A stretch of DNA of 64,000 bases, from assembly GCF_943734655.1 (NCBI RefSeq), contig NC_071354.1, forward strand, positions 43,873,744-43,937,743. Direction: 5' to 3'. Below are positions 52,792-63,734 of the stretch, one piece after another. The DNA is from Sabethes cyaneus. Taxonomy: Eukaryota; Arthropoda; Insecta; Diptera; Culicidae. Position 1 is the first letter of the stretch. The number at the start of each line of letters is the position of its first letter. A program made the translations under genes and the position numbers. Below the pieces are notes generated by a model, which did not search any database, was not told the origin of the DNA, and saw nothing but the letters and a program-made list of their open reading frames with translations.

Positions 52792-53170
52792 TATGCTCTA
52801 AATACCGGAATGACACATCCTCCCCCTGTATAGAATGAACAATTCAATATATGATAGTACCGCCTGGTCCATTATAGATAATTTACATGTTTGGTACATA
52901 CAGTCTTCAAATTATTCTTGTGCGTTATATTGAAATTCATTACCTCTTACAAATAGCCTGCAGAAAAATCGCTAACGTTCGCTTCCGAAACTTCAGAGCC
53001 ATATTTCAAATTGGTTTCGAATTGACAATATGAAAAATATGTTTTGGACAGACTTCTTGACATTTTGATGTTGATATCACAACATTCCGACTAAGCGTTC
53101 AAAAGTTATCATCTTTCAAAATCAAGAATTAGGGAAAATTTCGAAAATAATTATTGCGCGAATATTCCCT
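52792..53170. other. AT-rich DNA with one shared repeat
   Basis: About 52815-52860 is the reverse complement of about 31665-31710. Otherwise nothing. Confidence 0.4.
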
Positions 53171-53174
53171 TTTT

Positions 53175-53870
53175 TACTTTAAAAAACAAAGACAAATTAG
53201 TGTGGTTTTTGAAAACGGTCCGTAATCGGCTGTTCGGCGAAGCTTTCGTTTCACGTCGAAACAGGAGCGTTGTACGGCCGTCATGTCAATTTTGCGAATA
53301 CATCTCTTGATTCTACCAATCAACTGTTTGCAATTCGTGGCTCTCCAGTTATTTTTGTACACCAAGGAACTCAAAATCCCGAAGAAATCTTCGTTTGAGC
53401 GCACTGAGACAGTTTTTTCGGGTTGTGGTTTTTGGGTAAAAATGGGTTCGAATGGGTATTCAGGAACGATTGTGTTTTTTTTGCGTAATGCGATGATGCT
53501 CTATCCGGCCAAAACACGTATTGTCCATCTGCATGACGTTTTTGTAGAAATAGGACCAAATGTTTTTCAAACATTCGTCTGGTGCATCTTAATTGATAGC
53601 CAAACCAGAGGGCTTGTTGTTGAAAAAACGAGAAAGAGAACGATGTCCTGCGTCCATAATTTTGGCTGGTTTTCCACTGCCTTGCTTGCGAATAGTTGTT
53701 GGGCATCTGAGGATATGGTAAACAGTCGAAGCCGCAACATATTTGCTTTTTAAATGTTGTACCGTATACTTTTTGGCGAGATTTCTGTTGCAGTTTGTAG
53801 AAATGTACAACGCGCCCCCGAAATGCTTCTTGTTTCGACCCCATTTTTAACAAAACCGGGCAAGCATAAA
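53175..53870 (-). pseudogene. Tc1/mariner-superfamily transposase, frameshifted
   Basis: Minus-strand frames together give QKRHADGQYVFWPDRASSHYAKKTQ (53371-53853 frame; the Asp of WPD is the second catalytic residue), then FLPKNHNPKKLSQC, and in the next frame NEDFFGILSSLVYKNNWRAT (the E-D-F block holding the third acidic residue) and KRCIRKIDMTAVQRSCFDVKRKLRR to the C-terminus at 53175. The N-terminal HTH and first Asp are decayed. Frame changes around 53400 and elsewhere inactivate it. Confidence 0.85.
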
Positions 53871-54606
53871 CAAAACAAGAATATTAACAAAAAGAGGAGA
53901 GAGAGAGAGCTAACACATACATACTCTCATTTCTCGTTTGTTTTTTGTTGAGCATAACGGCCGCGAAGAAATTTCAAAATTTTATTTGCCACCCGTTAGG
54001 TAATTTTCTACAGCGTTTTTTCCGTGATACTATTTAATGTGAGATATCCTTTAGTAAAGGACCTTTACCACCCAAGTAACCAGTGAGCACTTAAAGAAGC
54101 GGAAATCTAGCTTTTTATTAGCCTGTGGTGCACACCTTATCGTGCAGCCTTGGTCTATATGCTTATAAAACGCTATTAAAAAGCCGGTTTTGGCGAAATA
54201 TAGAGCCGGAGATTTACAAATGTCATAAAACGTAACGACTGTTGCGTAACGATTAATCGCTGAGCATAAAAAATGGAAAAAAATATGTGTTCGTCCTTTT
54301 TTATCTCCCCTCTCTGTTATCCTTATTCTCTGTTGATGTTTCAAGATTGCTTTTTTGTGATTTTTGTTCTTTGTTGAGAATTGAACCGCCAATCTGTCAA
54401 TTACACTCCCATATGTGGCTTTGCAGGAATAGTGCAACGCCTTTACCAGTTGAACTGTAAACAATAGTTGAGAGTCAGCTGCCAAAAGCTCCACTTAAAC
54501 TACTGAATTTCTTCACTCGGATGTTTGGTTTGCCTAGCAAGGTGGAATGTAGGGAAAGATTCTATTTTTCCCATTTCTTCTATAGGTCCAATTTTGAGGG
54601 AATTCC
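53871..54606. other. No gene defended; GA-rich patch
   Basis: A GAGAGAGAG run at about 53893-53911 is followed by AT-rich DNA. A 147-codon minus-strand frame (54051-54494) is open but lacks any family signature and may be chance. CCACCCAAGTAACCAGTGAG at about 54069 weakly resembles the CCCAAGYAGCAC MITE terminus. Confidence 0.35.
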
Positions 54607-54909
54607 TAGTGATGTCTGAAATTTTCAATTATTCGATTACCGAGTAATCGGTGAGCGTTGTCTGCATTAATCGATTAATTCAACTATTCGTGCTAGTTCG
54701 ATTAAAACTATTCGAATTTTTCTTTGATTAATTCGATTTATCCAACGATTATGAACGATTAACGAGCTTTATTCGGGGATTATTCGTACTCATTGAACTA
54801 TTTGATTAATTCAACTACTCGTGCTGGCAGTATTCGATTCAAAATTATTCGAATATTCCTTATGTTATTCGATTAGCTGAATTAATCGAACGATTAACGA
54901 ACATCACTA
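54607..54909. mobile_element. AT-rich hAT-like MITE, ~303 bp
   Basis: Begins TAGTGATGTCTGAAATTTT and ends ...AACATCACTA, with ATTCGATTA/TAATCGA repeats of both orientations throughout, giving an internally self-complementary element. A TAGTGATGT-type terminus is common in hAT elements. Flanks GGAATTCC and AATTTCCT are only similar, so the TSD is uncertain. Confidence 0.6.
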
Positions 54910-55139
54910 AATTTCCTGCCTTTTATTTTGTTTTTATGTGGTGGCATACATATATTTAACAAAAATGTTTATTGCATGTTATCCGTATTCATATTCCATA
55001 TATATTCATGTTGATGTTTGTTCTAACAGCGGTGCAGGATTTTACGTGAGATAAAAAGAGAGGGAAGCATTTTTCCTTTTATCATCACACATTCGTTCAC
55101 TGTTCGCAATGAGATTTGCGAGTGCCCATGCATCACATA
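54910..55139. other. AT-rich DNA
   Basis: Nothing recognised. Confidence 0.4.
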
Positions 55140-55345
55140 TTTATTGATTCAAAGCAGCATACGATGCAGTCGATCGAGACTGGCAATGGTAGATAATGCA
55201 CGAACACGGTTTTCCGAATACACTGCCGCGACTGATCAGAGCTGCAGGCACACTCTCGAGTCTCTTTGAGACGCGGCGAGGGTTAAGACAAGATGACGAC
55301 TTATCCTGCATGCTTTTCAACATAGCTATAGGCGAATGAACGCAA
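55140..55345 (+). pseudogene. RTE reverse transcriptase fragment
   Basis: Reads FKAAYDAVDRDWQW, then IMHEHGFPNTLPRLIRA, RRGLRQDDDLSCMLFNIAIG: the FxDFKAAYDSV block (first Asp region) and the RQGDxLSCxLFNxAL block. The YxDD/FADD box is not present. Two stops. Confidence 0.78.
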
Positions 55346-57011
55346 ATCTAATGAAGCCCATGCGACCACTACATTTGGCTGTCCGAACTAGGAAAATGAT
55401 GGTCAGTTACAACTTCTCGCTAGACGGATATACTCATTACTCATTACTCATTAATACTGTCACAGCCACAATAAAGGATTCCTGGAAATAATTTAAATTA
55501 TTTCTTAACATAGAAATATTTCAAACTATTTTCTTGTCAGTATTGACATTTGTAAAATATCCCAGATATATCACAAAAATCAAATCGGCCAGGCCAACTG
55601 TGAGGTATTGCCGCAAAGACGATTCTGTGAAATGAATCTTGTGTGAATAATTTATTCATACATAAATACATTTCTGAATCAACAGGGGAGGAAGAAACGG
55701 GGACGTCTCGTACCAACCGTTTCTGTTCAATTGTTATTATTTAGTTTTAATGCTCGTTGGGAGTATTTAACTAGTAAAGATTAAATAATACTCCGGACCC
55801 TCGGGGATGAACCTATGGCATTTCGACCATAAGCCAGGCTGCAATAGGCCAAGGTTATAGCGCCTTATTTCGCTCTCTGAAAATAGATAGGACACTCCAG
55901 CTACCGTAGTGTTAGAATAGAACAAGATATAAAAATAGCAAAATAATTGTTCAATAAACCAGCGTAAACGAAAAAATGATGAGAGCGCATTCATACTAAA
56001 GCTTAATTAATAAATTATGCATATAACTGATTATTAATATGCCGACATAATAATTTAATAATTGTTCAAAATTGATACAAAACCAAATTAGCGAAAGAAA
56101 AAAATAAAATAAATTAATTTAACACCAATTTTCAATAAGTCAGATTAAGAATTGTAAAACCCACTATTCTACTTTTAGCATAGAGAAAATCATAGCTAAG
56201 ATAAATAGTTAAAATACGAAACGATCTCACTGGCATGCATTTGCCAAATGTTCTCTTGCCCGTTCCATCAGCACAGTGAGGTTTGTGAATTTGCTGCCAT
56301 CCTCCTGTCAGGTTGGAAGGAACATGAGTTATATAGCAGGGAAGAATCTTCGACTCCGTGGTTGTCGGCGTTCGTCGCCGCCAGGAGCTCCTGGTTCGGC
56401 AGAGTTTGATTTTCCTTAAGTCGTAATTTTCGCTTTAATCCGTCAATTAGTACTAACAATTCGGTTAATTGAACAATTTTTTCGGAAAACCGCACGAAAA
56501 AATTGCAAGCGAAAACTTATCACACGCGCTGCTTTCGGAACGTGACGATTTCCGCAACATTGTAAACTCTTTAGCAACTCCTTCAAGATCCAAACAAAGT
56601 TCCGCGTCCGAACCTCGCATCCAAAAGGCAAGCCGATCACTTACTCACTCAAAACTTATCCATTTAACACTAATCACATTGCGGTGCATGGTTAAATAAG
56701 TATTTATTTAAAAAATTCCGGAGTGAAAAATTCTTGACGCGAAAAATTATATTTCGACCATTCGCGGTCACAGTTTGCTGCGATCTTGCAACTTCTCGCT
56801 AGACGGATATACAAACCAAAACATTTTTTATTTAAATCTCAGTAAAATGAATATGGCGAACATTAAATTTTCTGCAGCGGGTTAGAAATCTTATTTACTA
56901 GCTAGTGCACTGGTGATTGCAAATGAAATATGTATTTAGGACAAGCAAAATGAGATCCGGATTTAGTTTAGGTATGTATGGTTATGTTTATAGTAAAGGG
57001 GGGAATCTCAG
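55346..57011. other. Unassigned AT-rich DNA with a 24-bp direct repeat
   Basis: A perfect 24-bp direct repeat lies at 55410-55433 and 56789-56812 (core TTCTCGCTAGACGGATA). The first copy is followed by a short (TCATTAC)3 repeat. Coding-like frames at 56268-56700 (for example ELLVLIDGLKRKLRLKENQ on the minus strand) cannot be assigned. Confidence 0.4.
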
Positions 57012-57115
57012 TTGGGAGAGGCTGTTAGAGTCAATAGGATCGTAGCACTGACCCCTCACTGCCCTGTATTCTAACAGCTGGTTGCGAAGTCTGTTGTATA
57101 AAAACAGAAGGTCAA
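57012..57115 (+). mobile_element. tRNA-derived SINE (family 2), 5'-truncated
   Basis: GTTAGAGTCAATAGGATC, CACTGACCCCTCACTGCCCTG, ATTCTAACAGCTGGTTGCGAAG and TGTTGTATAAAAACAGAAGG correspond to the body of the 17047 and 47589 copies. The tRNA-like head is missing. Confidence 0.65.
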
Positions 57116-57149
57116 ATTTCGATAACGTAATTAGCACCCAGGCTTTGCT

Positions 57150-57615
57150 TTTTGAAAGGGGGGGGGGGGGGGCGAAAAAAAAACAAAGTGAATTTTTTAA
57201 TCGAGCAAAAAAAATGGGCAATAAGCATTTTTATTTAAAGTTTAAACGAGAAACCAAACCTATTCTTGCTTTTAATATATACATTATTATTTTCCATGCA
57301 AAAATCTACGACTAGACGAAACAAAAACGAAAGAAATTTTTTTATGACGATTTCCGGAAATTTCATTGTTCAAATTTCTATTTCTGTTTCGTGCTAGAAG
57401 CGTTAATTTAACTCGTACACTCATTTTTCAAGTTTTTTAGGCTGTAGAGCCCACGTACAATTGATTTTATAAAAAAATTGGATATGAGTTAATTTACAAA
57501 TACTATATAAATAGTATTTTTACAAATTACTTTTTTGCCCCCGATTTTTAAAGCCAATTTTCAAGGGGGGGGGGGGACAAAAACTTTAAAAATAATTTGT
57601 AATGGCCTTAATGTC
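57150..57615 (+). mobile_element. G-tract TIR element, copy 2 (left end lost)
   Basis: A run of about 15 G near 57158-57172, then about 400 bp aligned with 26560-26925, and a right end with a second G-run (about 57565-57577) followed by GACAAAAACTTTAAAAATAATTTG and TAATGGCCTTA. The right end, inverted, equals the left end of copy 1 (AGGCCAT...AAAGTTTTTGTCCC), defining TIRs of roughly 40 bp. Confidence 0.75.
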
Positions 57616-58545
57616 CTAATTGTTTAGTATTTATTATGCATTAAAAATTGAATTAATTAAAAAAATGAATTAAATAAAATGCGAGCAAATAAAAATTATA
57701 GTAAGTATATGAGTCATTCCACGGGAAATTTACAGTCAAAAATTTTTTTCTCTTCGGAATATTTTTTATGTTCTCTGTTAAAAAAATCGACCGGGGAATG
57801 TCCCTGATTATGAAACAGCTTTTGTTTTTTGGCTATAGCTTTTGATCGGATCATCCAATTTTAAATCTTTTTGAAGCATCAGAAAGTTTAAACGTATACC
57901 TATCTTTTTGGCAAAGGCAGTATATAATTTTTGCTTAAAACACAAAAGTTATAGCAAAATTTCAAAACTTGTTTTTTTTGTGGCTGAAAAAACGTGTCCC
58001 CGGTTGAGAAACACCTCGGGAAATCGTTAGAAAAGAAAAGAAAATATAGAAATATCGAAGGAAAATCAAAAATTAAAATCATTTATTCCTGAAAAATACT
58101 AAAAGTACAAAATTATTGATCAATTTCTTCATCTAATCATTTTTATTCCATTTGGTACTCAAAATAATCATTCGCAAAACATGCGAAAAAACTTTTTTGG
58201 GTGTTTTTTCAAGCACTTTTCGTACAAAGCATTGTAAATGTTGAAGTTTGACCGTTGTTTGCTCAAAAACGTTAAAAACTACGGGTGTTTCACAACGGGG
58301 GCCGTTTGACAACAGGGAACAATCCCCTACACCTGTACCCGGTTGATCAAAATCGGGGTATTGGACTTTGACGGTCCAAAACTCAAAATTTTTTTCAACA
58401 AGTTTCTAAATAAATGATTGAATTTATTCAGATTTGTCTAAATAGCGAGGAACAGGAGCCCTAAGACATTATATCAAAAAGAAAATGCCGATATCGGAGT
58501 ATGAAATATGGAAAGGGTACAGGTGTACCCGGTTGATCACTTGAG
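57616..58545. other. Unassigned AT-rich block
   Basis: No protein motif. The phrase TGTACCCGGTTGATCA occurs at about 58325 and 58521, and variants of CCGGGGAATGTCCCTG / TGTCCCCGGTTGAGAAACA recur at about 57794 and 57987. It has the feel of a non-autonomous repeat whose ends I cannot define. Confidence 0.35.
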
Positions 58546-58671
58546 GGTTAAACCACCCAACTTCTCAGAAACTTGCAATACTCGAGATTGTGACAAAGGT
58601 CATCCGAGACTCACGATTTATGTACAACACAGTTTAATTTGTGGCAATACGAAGTTTGTCGGGTCAGCTAG
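58546..58671 (+). mobile_element. Helitron 3' end, copy 2
   Basis: Nearly identical to 52665-52791, again ending GGGTCAGCTAG before T. Confidence 0.7.
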
Positions 58672-59202
58672 TACCAAATAAGTTTTCAAAGGCGAGTAAT
58701 TCTCTAGAAAATCATTAATAACTGGTAGTGTAACGAATAATGGAAAAAAATATTTTCAAGCCTATTTCTTTCACATCTCTTTTCGTAATAATTTTCACAT
58801 CTCTTTTCGTAAGACATTACGCCGCCAATAAACAGTATTACGTACCGGTAAACTGCTCTTCTAATGACCAATACTCTTGGTATCCAGCAGCCAGCGTAAA
58901 ATTTTAAAATTGAATGATTATTTGCTTGATTCAAATGTTTTTTATCAAACAAGTTGAAGCGGGGTAAAATGCGCATGAGAAACACGAATTTATTCAACAA
59001 ACGCTTGCAGTGCAATCAAACATTTTTCGATCTAGTAGTTCATGCGTGTTTGGACAAATATCAAAATGTTCGTATAAAACGATATCTTAGCACCGACCGC
59101 TCCAGTGAAAAAAGACCTGCCGATCGTCCGAATCAGGATCCGGAATAACAGATTAAGGAGTAGGTAGGTACCCACGTTGTTCTGAGTCGTGCCGGTTTTG
59201 CA
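58672..59202. other. No gene recognised
   Basis: AT-rich. A 24-bp near-tandem duplication (TTTCACATCTCTTTTCGTAA) lies at about 58769-58812. Confidence 0.4.
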
Positions 59203-59206
59203 TTAA

Positions 59207-59506
59207 GGGGACATGAACGACCAAAAATTTCGAAAAAAACATTATTTTTTTATTTTAGATTTTGATATTAAATTTGTAATGATCAGACGGCCGAAAAACG
59301 ATCATACACATAAGCATTCCAGTGCGGCGTGGAACAACTTCGGCGGAATAAAACGCCGCTCCTGAAAAACCTACTATCGGCCACTTCCCGTGGTCGGATC
59401 ATTATGAAATTAGTATGAAAATAAGCGGAAAATACTGTACAATCAAACTCAGAAATAAAATAAAAAATTAATGAATTTTTCAAAATTTTTAGTCGTTTAT
59501 GTCCCC
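59207..59506. mobile_element. 300-bp TTAA-flanked MITE
   Basis: TTAA at 59203-59206 and 59507-59510. TIRs GGGGACATGAACGACCAAAA and inverted GGGGACATAAACGACTAAAA. TTAA targets are typical of piggyBac-type elements. The GC-rich centre (about 59285-59400) is non-coding. Confidence 0.82.
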
Positions 59507-59510
59507 TTAA

Positions 59511-59815
59511 AAGAAAACAGTCGGCGGATTTTGCTCATTTGTTGTGGCGCATTTTGCCCCTTAGTTGTGGTTCGTTTTGTACACACTTATGCGCATTTTG
59601 CCCCTAACGAATCTGAAAACAAATATTCGAATATTTCGTTTCAGGACTAGCATGTTAGATAAAAAATTGTTCTACTTTTGAACCTACTGTCTAGTTTTAT
59701 TAAATGTATTCTGCATTAATGAGTAATACGGGGTTCTTGTTAATGTGGGCATTATACCCCCAGTCCCCCTAACGATATGAGTAGCTCGGGATGATGAATG
59801 TCAACGGAATTCAAT
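59511..59815. other. No gene; GCGCATTTTGCCCC phrase repeated
   Basis: GCGCATTTTGCCCCT occurs at about 59549 and 59591. Otherwise nothing recognised. Confidence 0.4.
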
Positions 59816-59823
59816 GGTGCAAC

Positions 59824-60220
59824 CAGGGATGGTTCGATCACTTTGACGCAATTTTGATTCATTTGACACTACCGTCTCAGCCGAGCAAAATTTGACAAAG
59901 CTATGTATGAGACATTTGTAGAACTCGTCATTATTTACAATTTTGCAGAATAAAGTGTTGCTATAATTTTTGTAGTTACGGCGCTACAATGCTAGTACCT
60001 CTTTAGTAACTAAATGAACGTTCATTTAGTTACTAATGAGATACTAGCATTGTAGCACCGTAACTACAAAAGATACTGCAACACTTTACTCAGCAAAATT
60101 GTAGTTATTATCTAGTTATTATCTACAAATGTCCCATGCATCAATTTGTCAAATTTTGCTCGGTGAGGACTCTACTGTCAAATGAATCTAAATTGAGTCA
60201 AAGTGATCGAACCATCCCTG
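59824..60220. mobile_element. 397-bp palindromic hAT-type MITE
   Basis: Perfect 8-bp TSD GGTGCAAC at 59816-59823 and 60221-60228. Ends CAGGGATGGTTCGATCACTT and its complement. Almost the whole element is one inverted repeat, with the centre near 60017 (AAATGAACGTTCATTT), so it would fold into a ~190-bp hairpin. Non-coding. Confidence 0.9.
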
Positions 60221-60228
60221 GGTGCAAC

Positions 60229-60640
60229 ACACGTGTCAACCGGATATAGATTGGCCTGCAGTATGGAAAACTAAATCGAGCACTCTATCAAGCTGAACAC
60301 GCTTCAGGCTGACTTGTTTGAGGTCGAGGAAATCCATTCCGTCGACTAAAATCGCAGCGGAGAGGTGCTAAATCGGTGCGATGTTCTGGGGACGTATCGT
60401 GCCATCCTTGTACTTTCAAGTAATACTCGGCTGATAATACTAACCGCGAATCGAGGTAGCATCAATTGAGCGCTTTTTTTACACACCCCTCGGATGGAAG
60501 AAACATGTGACTCGATCACAACAGTATCTTGGCTTTTGTCGAGAGGAATGTAGATAGCGCTTAACAGAATCTTCAAACTACGAATAGTTTCAGTAGTGTA
60601 GTTAACACTCACTTGCTCTAAGAAACCTCCATGCACCTAG
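60229..60640 (-). pseudogene. Jockey-type AP-endonuclease fragment
   Basis: On the minus strand: AIYIPLDKSQDTVVIESHVSSI (compare GVYIPPDRSQIIDVIKEHIS at 27130), then after frame changes LVDGMDFLDLKQVSLKRVQ and LDRVLDLVF, the later endonuclease strands. The palindromic MITE interrupts the family on its downstream side. Confidence 0.75.
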
Positions 60641-63490
60641 GTTAGGATGACACATTGGTATTACCGAGCGATAGCAATCATTACTCCACCGGAACTGCGC
60701 TTATCACTGCTACGAGAAGAACGAAGAAGCAGCGAAAAACAGTGAACTTTTCACCAAACAGCAGCACTGAATTTATCGAATCGTTGGGTCCGGTTGCCAT
60801 CAAAATAATAACGGCACGCCAAATATTTCTCGTCCATATTTGTCCTCAATCCCCTGACATTTTGGCAAAATATTGATATAATTGAAATGTGTGTCACACT
60901 ACTATTGCTGTCTTTTTGCTAGCGTTAGTTTCTCGTATTTCCAATAACTTCATTTATTCGGATAATTGGAATAAATCTGAGCCACCTGAAAACTGGTACT
61001 GAAAATAATACAAATTCAATGCCAGGACATAATGACTCAGTGCTTATGTAGCATAATACCCACATTTCTCAAAGAACAGGTGATTCAATTATCGTTCCGA
61101 TAACTCTGTTGCAACTTGCTATGCAAAAGTGCGTGTAAAAGATTTGAGGAGAAACTAGATGAGGTAAGAAACTAAGTGTCATAATTGTTTTCATTGGCGG
61201 ACTCTCACATTAAGTTTGTCTATTAAACTTAAAAATTCATGTTTCATATTTGAGTTTCAAAAATCAAAAATATCCAAAACAATTTGCAATTTAATTTTTT
61301 CTACGTTTGTTATAGTATGAAGTAGTTTCGCACAACGGCGAAGCGGATATGCGGTGGTATCGCCACTTGCTTTCCGCACAGAAGAACCTACAGAAGATTG
61401 CTCCAAACACCAGCCATGCCAGGTCTGGCAGCAGAACTTATTGGATTAGTTCGGGATTATGTCAGACGATAAGTGGGCGGAAAGCGACCGAACCGTACAT
61501 CATCGATTGTTCCTGCACCGCTGCTGCAAGGATATGTTTGTGTATGATCAAAATTGGATTATCCTTCGATGTGCTTTGGCCGACCTTTCTACGATGAAGC
61601 GATAATTGAATCTACGAGGCGATTGTGGATAAAAATGAACAATTGACTGTTTGTGTAAAGGATTTTCTCTTACGGAACCCCGGTTCAGACTTTCTTAAAC
61701 TACACCAGAACACACGCAAACAGTTTATGTTTGAAAGAAGATGAAGCATTCGCTGTCGAATGTTCCCACAGGATCTACTTTCTGCGCACCCGGCAAACTT
61801 TATCCAATTAGTCATCCTTCATAGTAATCGCTAATGATATTCGCATATATGTTCGTTAGGTGCCCGCTGAAGATATTGTTTCGCGCCGGATCGGAACGTC
61901 CTTTGGGAAGGGTATCATTTTTATAACCGTCCTCCGACGTGGGAGCTTAGCTACGAGCAACAGTCAGCGAGCGTGCAGCTCGGCTTGTGATTATGCTGTA
62001 GCCATGCCGCATACACACAGCATAATGGGTAATTTGCATTCATAAAACCATTTCACGCTTTGGAAAATACTTGCCATTCGCTTGTGCTTCTGTTCCGGTA
62101 CCCATCACAAACGCAAGTCGAGGTATGTTTTGTTTTATCGAGAGTAAACTCCGCATGGCATAATCATCCAGCAACCAGCCACCCGACCGCAACTAATAGT
62201 AATCCGCATAATTTGATTACGATATCATCAGCTCGGAGAGATGTATGCAAATGCCGTTTGCTCAGCTCGTTACTTCGGTTGTGACAGTGGCAGCGGCGAC
62301 GGCGGCGGCGGCCATATCGTATTTCGTATACAGAAATGGGGTATCCTGATAAGGTGTAAGTTATGCGTCAATTAGCTACACCTGCTGGTAGGCTGTTTCA
62401 CATATGCTTCCGGAGAGCTCTAGCCACAATGGAGCACGGACTCAGGGATGAAGGTTTGCGCATGCAATAAATACGCTCTTTTTATGACTATTTTATTGCT
62501 GGGATAATCTTGATGAGAGGAGTTTTGTGCCTCTTAGACACAGAAGTTAACTTAGATCCACTTCATCAAAAATCCATTATCCTAGCGAACCCGACTTACC
62601 GCACTCAATCGTGCGTCCCTTTCTTTATTTGTGCAAATTGCCAAAATCTTTCTTGAAAGTCATTTTTGAAATGTAAATCGAGTTTCGTTCGAAGCACCCT
62701 CTTTGTTTTTTTTTCTTCTATTTTCTTGCTTTTTCCGATTGAATTCTGAATTCAATCCTACATCAGCCAATCAGATTGGAAATTGGGATTTTATATCAAC
62801 TATTGAATATTCATAAATGTGAATAGAATTTTTATCTACCAATCGAATACTACGATTCTTGATTTTTTGTTCTGGCGTTGGAACCTGAAAAAATGAATCA
62901 GTGATCTACTTTGTTACAATTATTATAATTCCCGTTCGGTGAGAGTACTTCATTTTCTCGATTGCTACTTATCCCGCTCTTGTTTGAAGAAGGACTTTAT
63001 AGGCTCTGTTTTTACCCTTTCCGCTCCGATTTGCTGCCACGCATACGAAACCCATTGTTGGGTGATCTCTAGATCAAACATTGCGAGATGATTAGCCAAC
63101 CTTCCCCTTTTTTCCGCTTTTCACTATCCACCGAGTATACTCGGTGCGGTACAATAAAATAATGAGAAATATTTGGCTCTGCTGTGGTGGTGCAACAGTG
63201 TACCTACGCAGGAAGATTGTCGGGCATTTGTGTGGTGCGATGGCGATATATAGCTTAAACAGCACTCCATATGATTGGAACAAAATATGTTACATTTTTT
63301 GCACGATTCAGGGCGTTGTCATTGACAAAATAACTGCGGCCCTTACTCATTCGGTGGAACTTACACTTCTATCTACTTTGAGATTTTTTAGAGAAAGGTA
63401 AATATTTATGTAATGAACATTTCCCCTTGTCCATCAATCCATCAATTTAATTGGTTTGCTTTTGTTTCAATAGCAATGCATTTGTGACGC
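60641..63490. other. 2.8 kb of single-copy-like DNA, no gene defended
   Basis: No transposon protein or TIR pair recognised. There is a GGCGGC run at about 62296-62310. Open frames of 60-96 codons have no signature. The 61.3-62.3 kb part is GC-richer and could include unannotated host regulatory or untranslated sequence, but nothing supports a call. Confidence 0.4.
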
Positions 63491-63507
63491 AGGTTTAATA
63501 ATCATTT

Positions 63508-63692
63508 TGAACAAGAACAAGAACAAGAACAAGAACAAGAACAAGAACAAGAACAAGAACAAGAACAAGAACAAGAACAAGAACAAGAACAAGAACAAGA
63601 ACAAGAACAAGAACAAGAACAAGAACAAGAACAAGAACAAGAACAAGAACAAGAACAAGAACAAGAACAAGAACAAGAACAAGAACAAGAAA
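63508..63692. repeat. Perfect (AACAAG)n hexanucleotide microsatellite
   Basis: About 30 uninterrupted copies over roughly 184 bp. The two ~84-98 codon frames made of N-K or L-F dipeptides are a by-product. Confidence 0.97.
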
Positions 63693-63734
63693 ATGTTCTT
63701 AGATTTCCTTAGCACATTCACAGTTGGATTACCG

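Noticed and set aside
54051..54494. 147-codon minus-strand frame as a gene.
   Set aside because: No recognised domain and surrounded by element debris; kept only as a remark.
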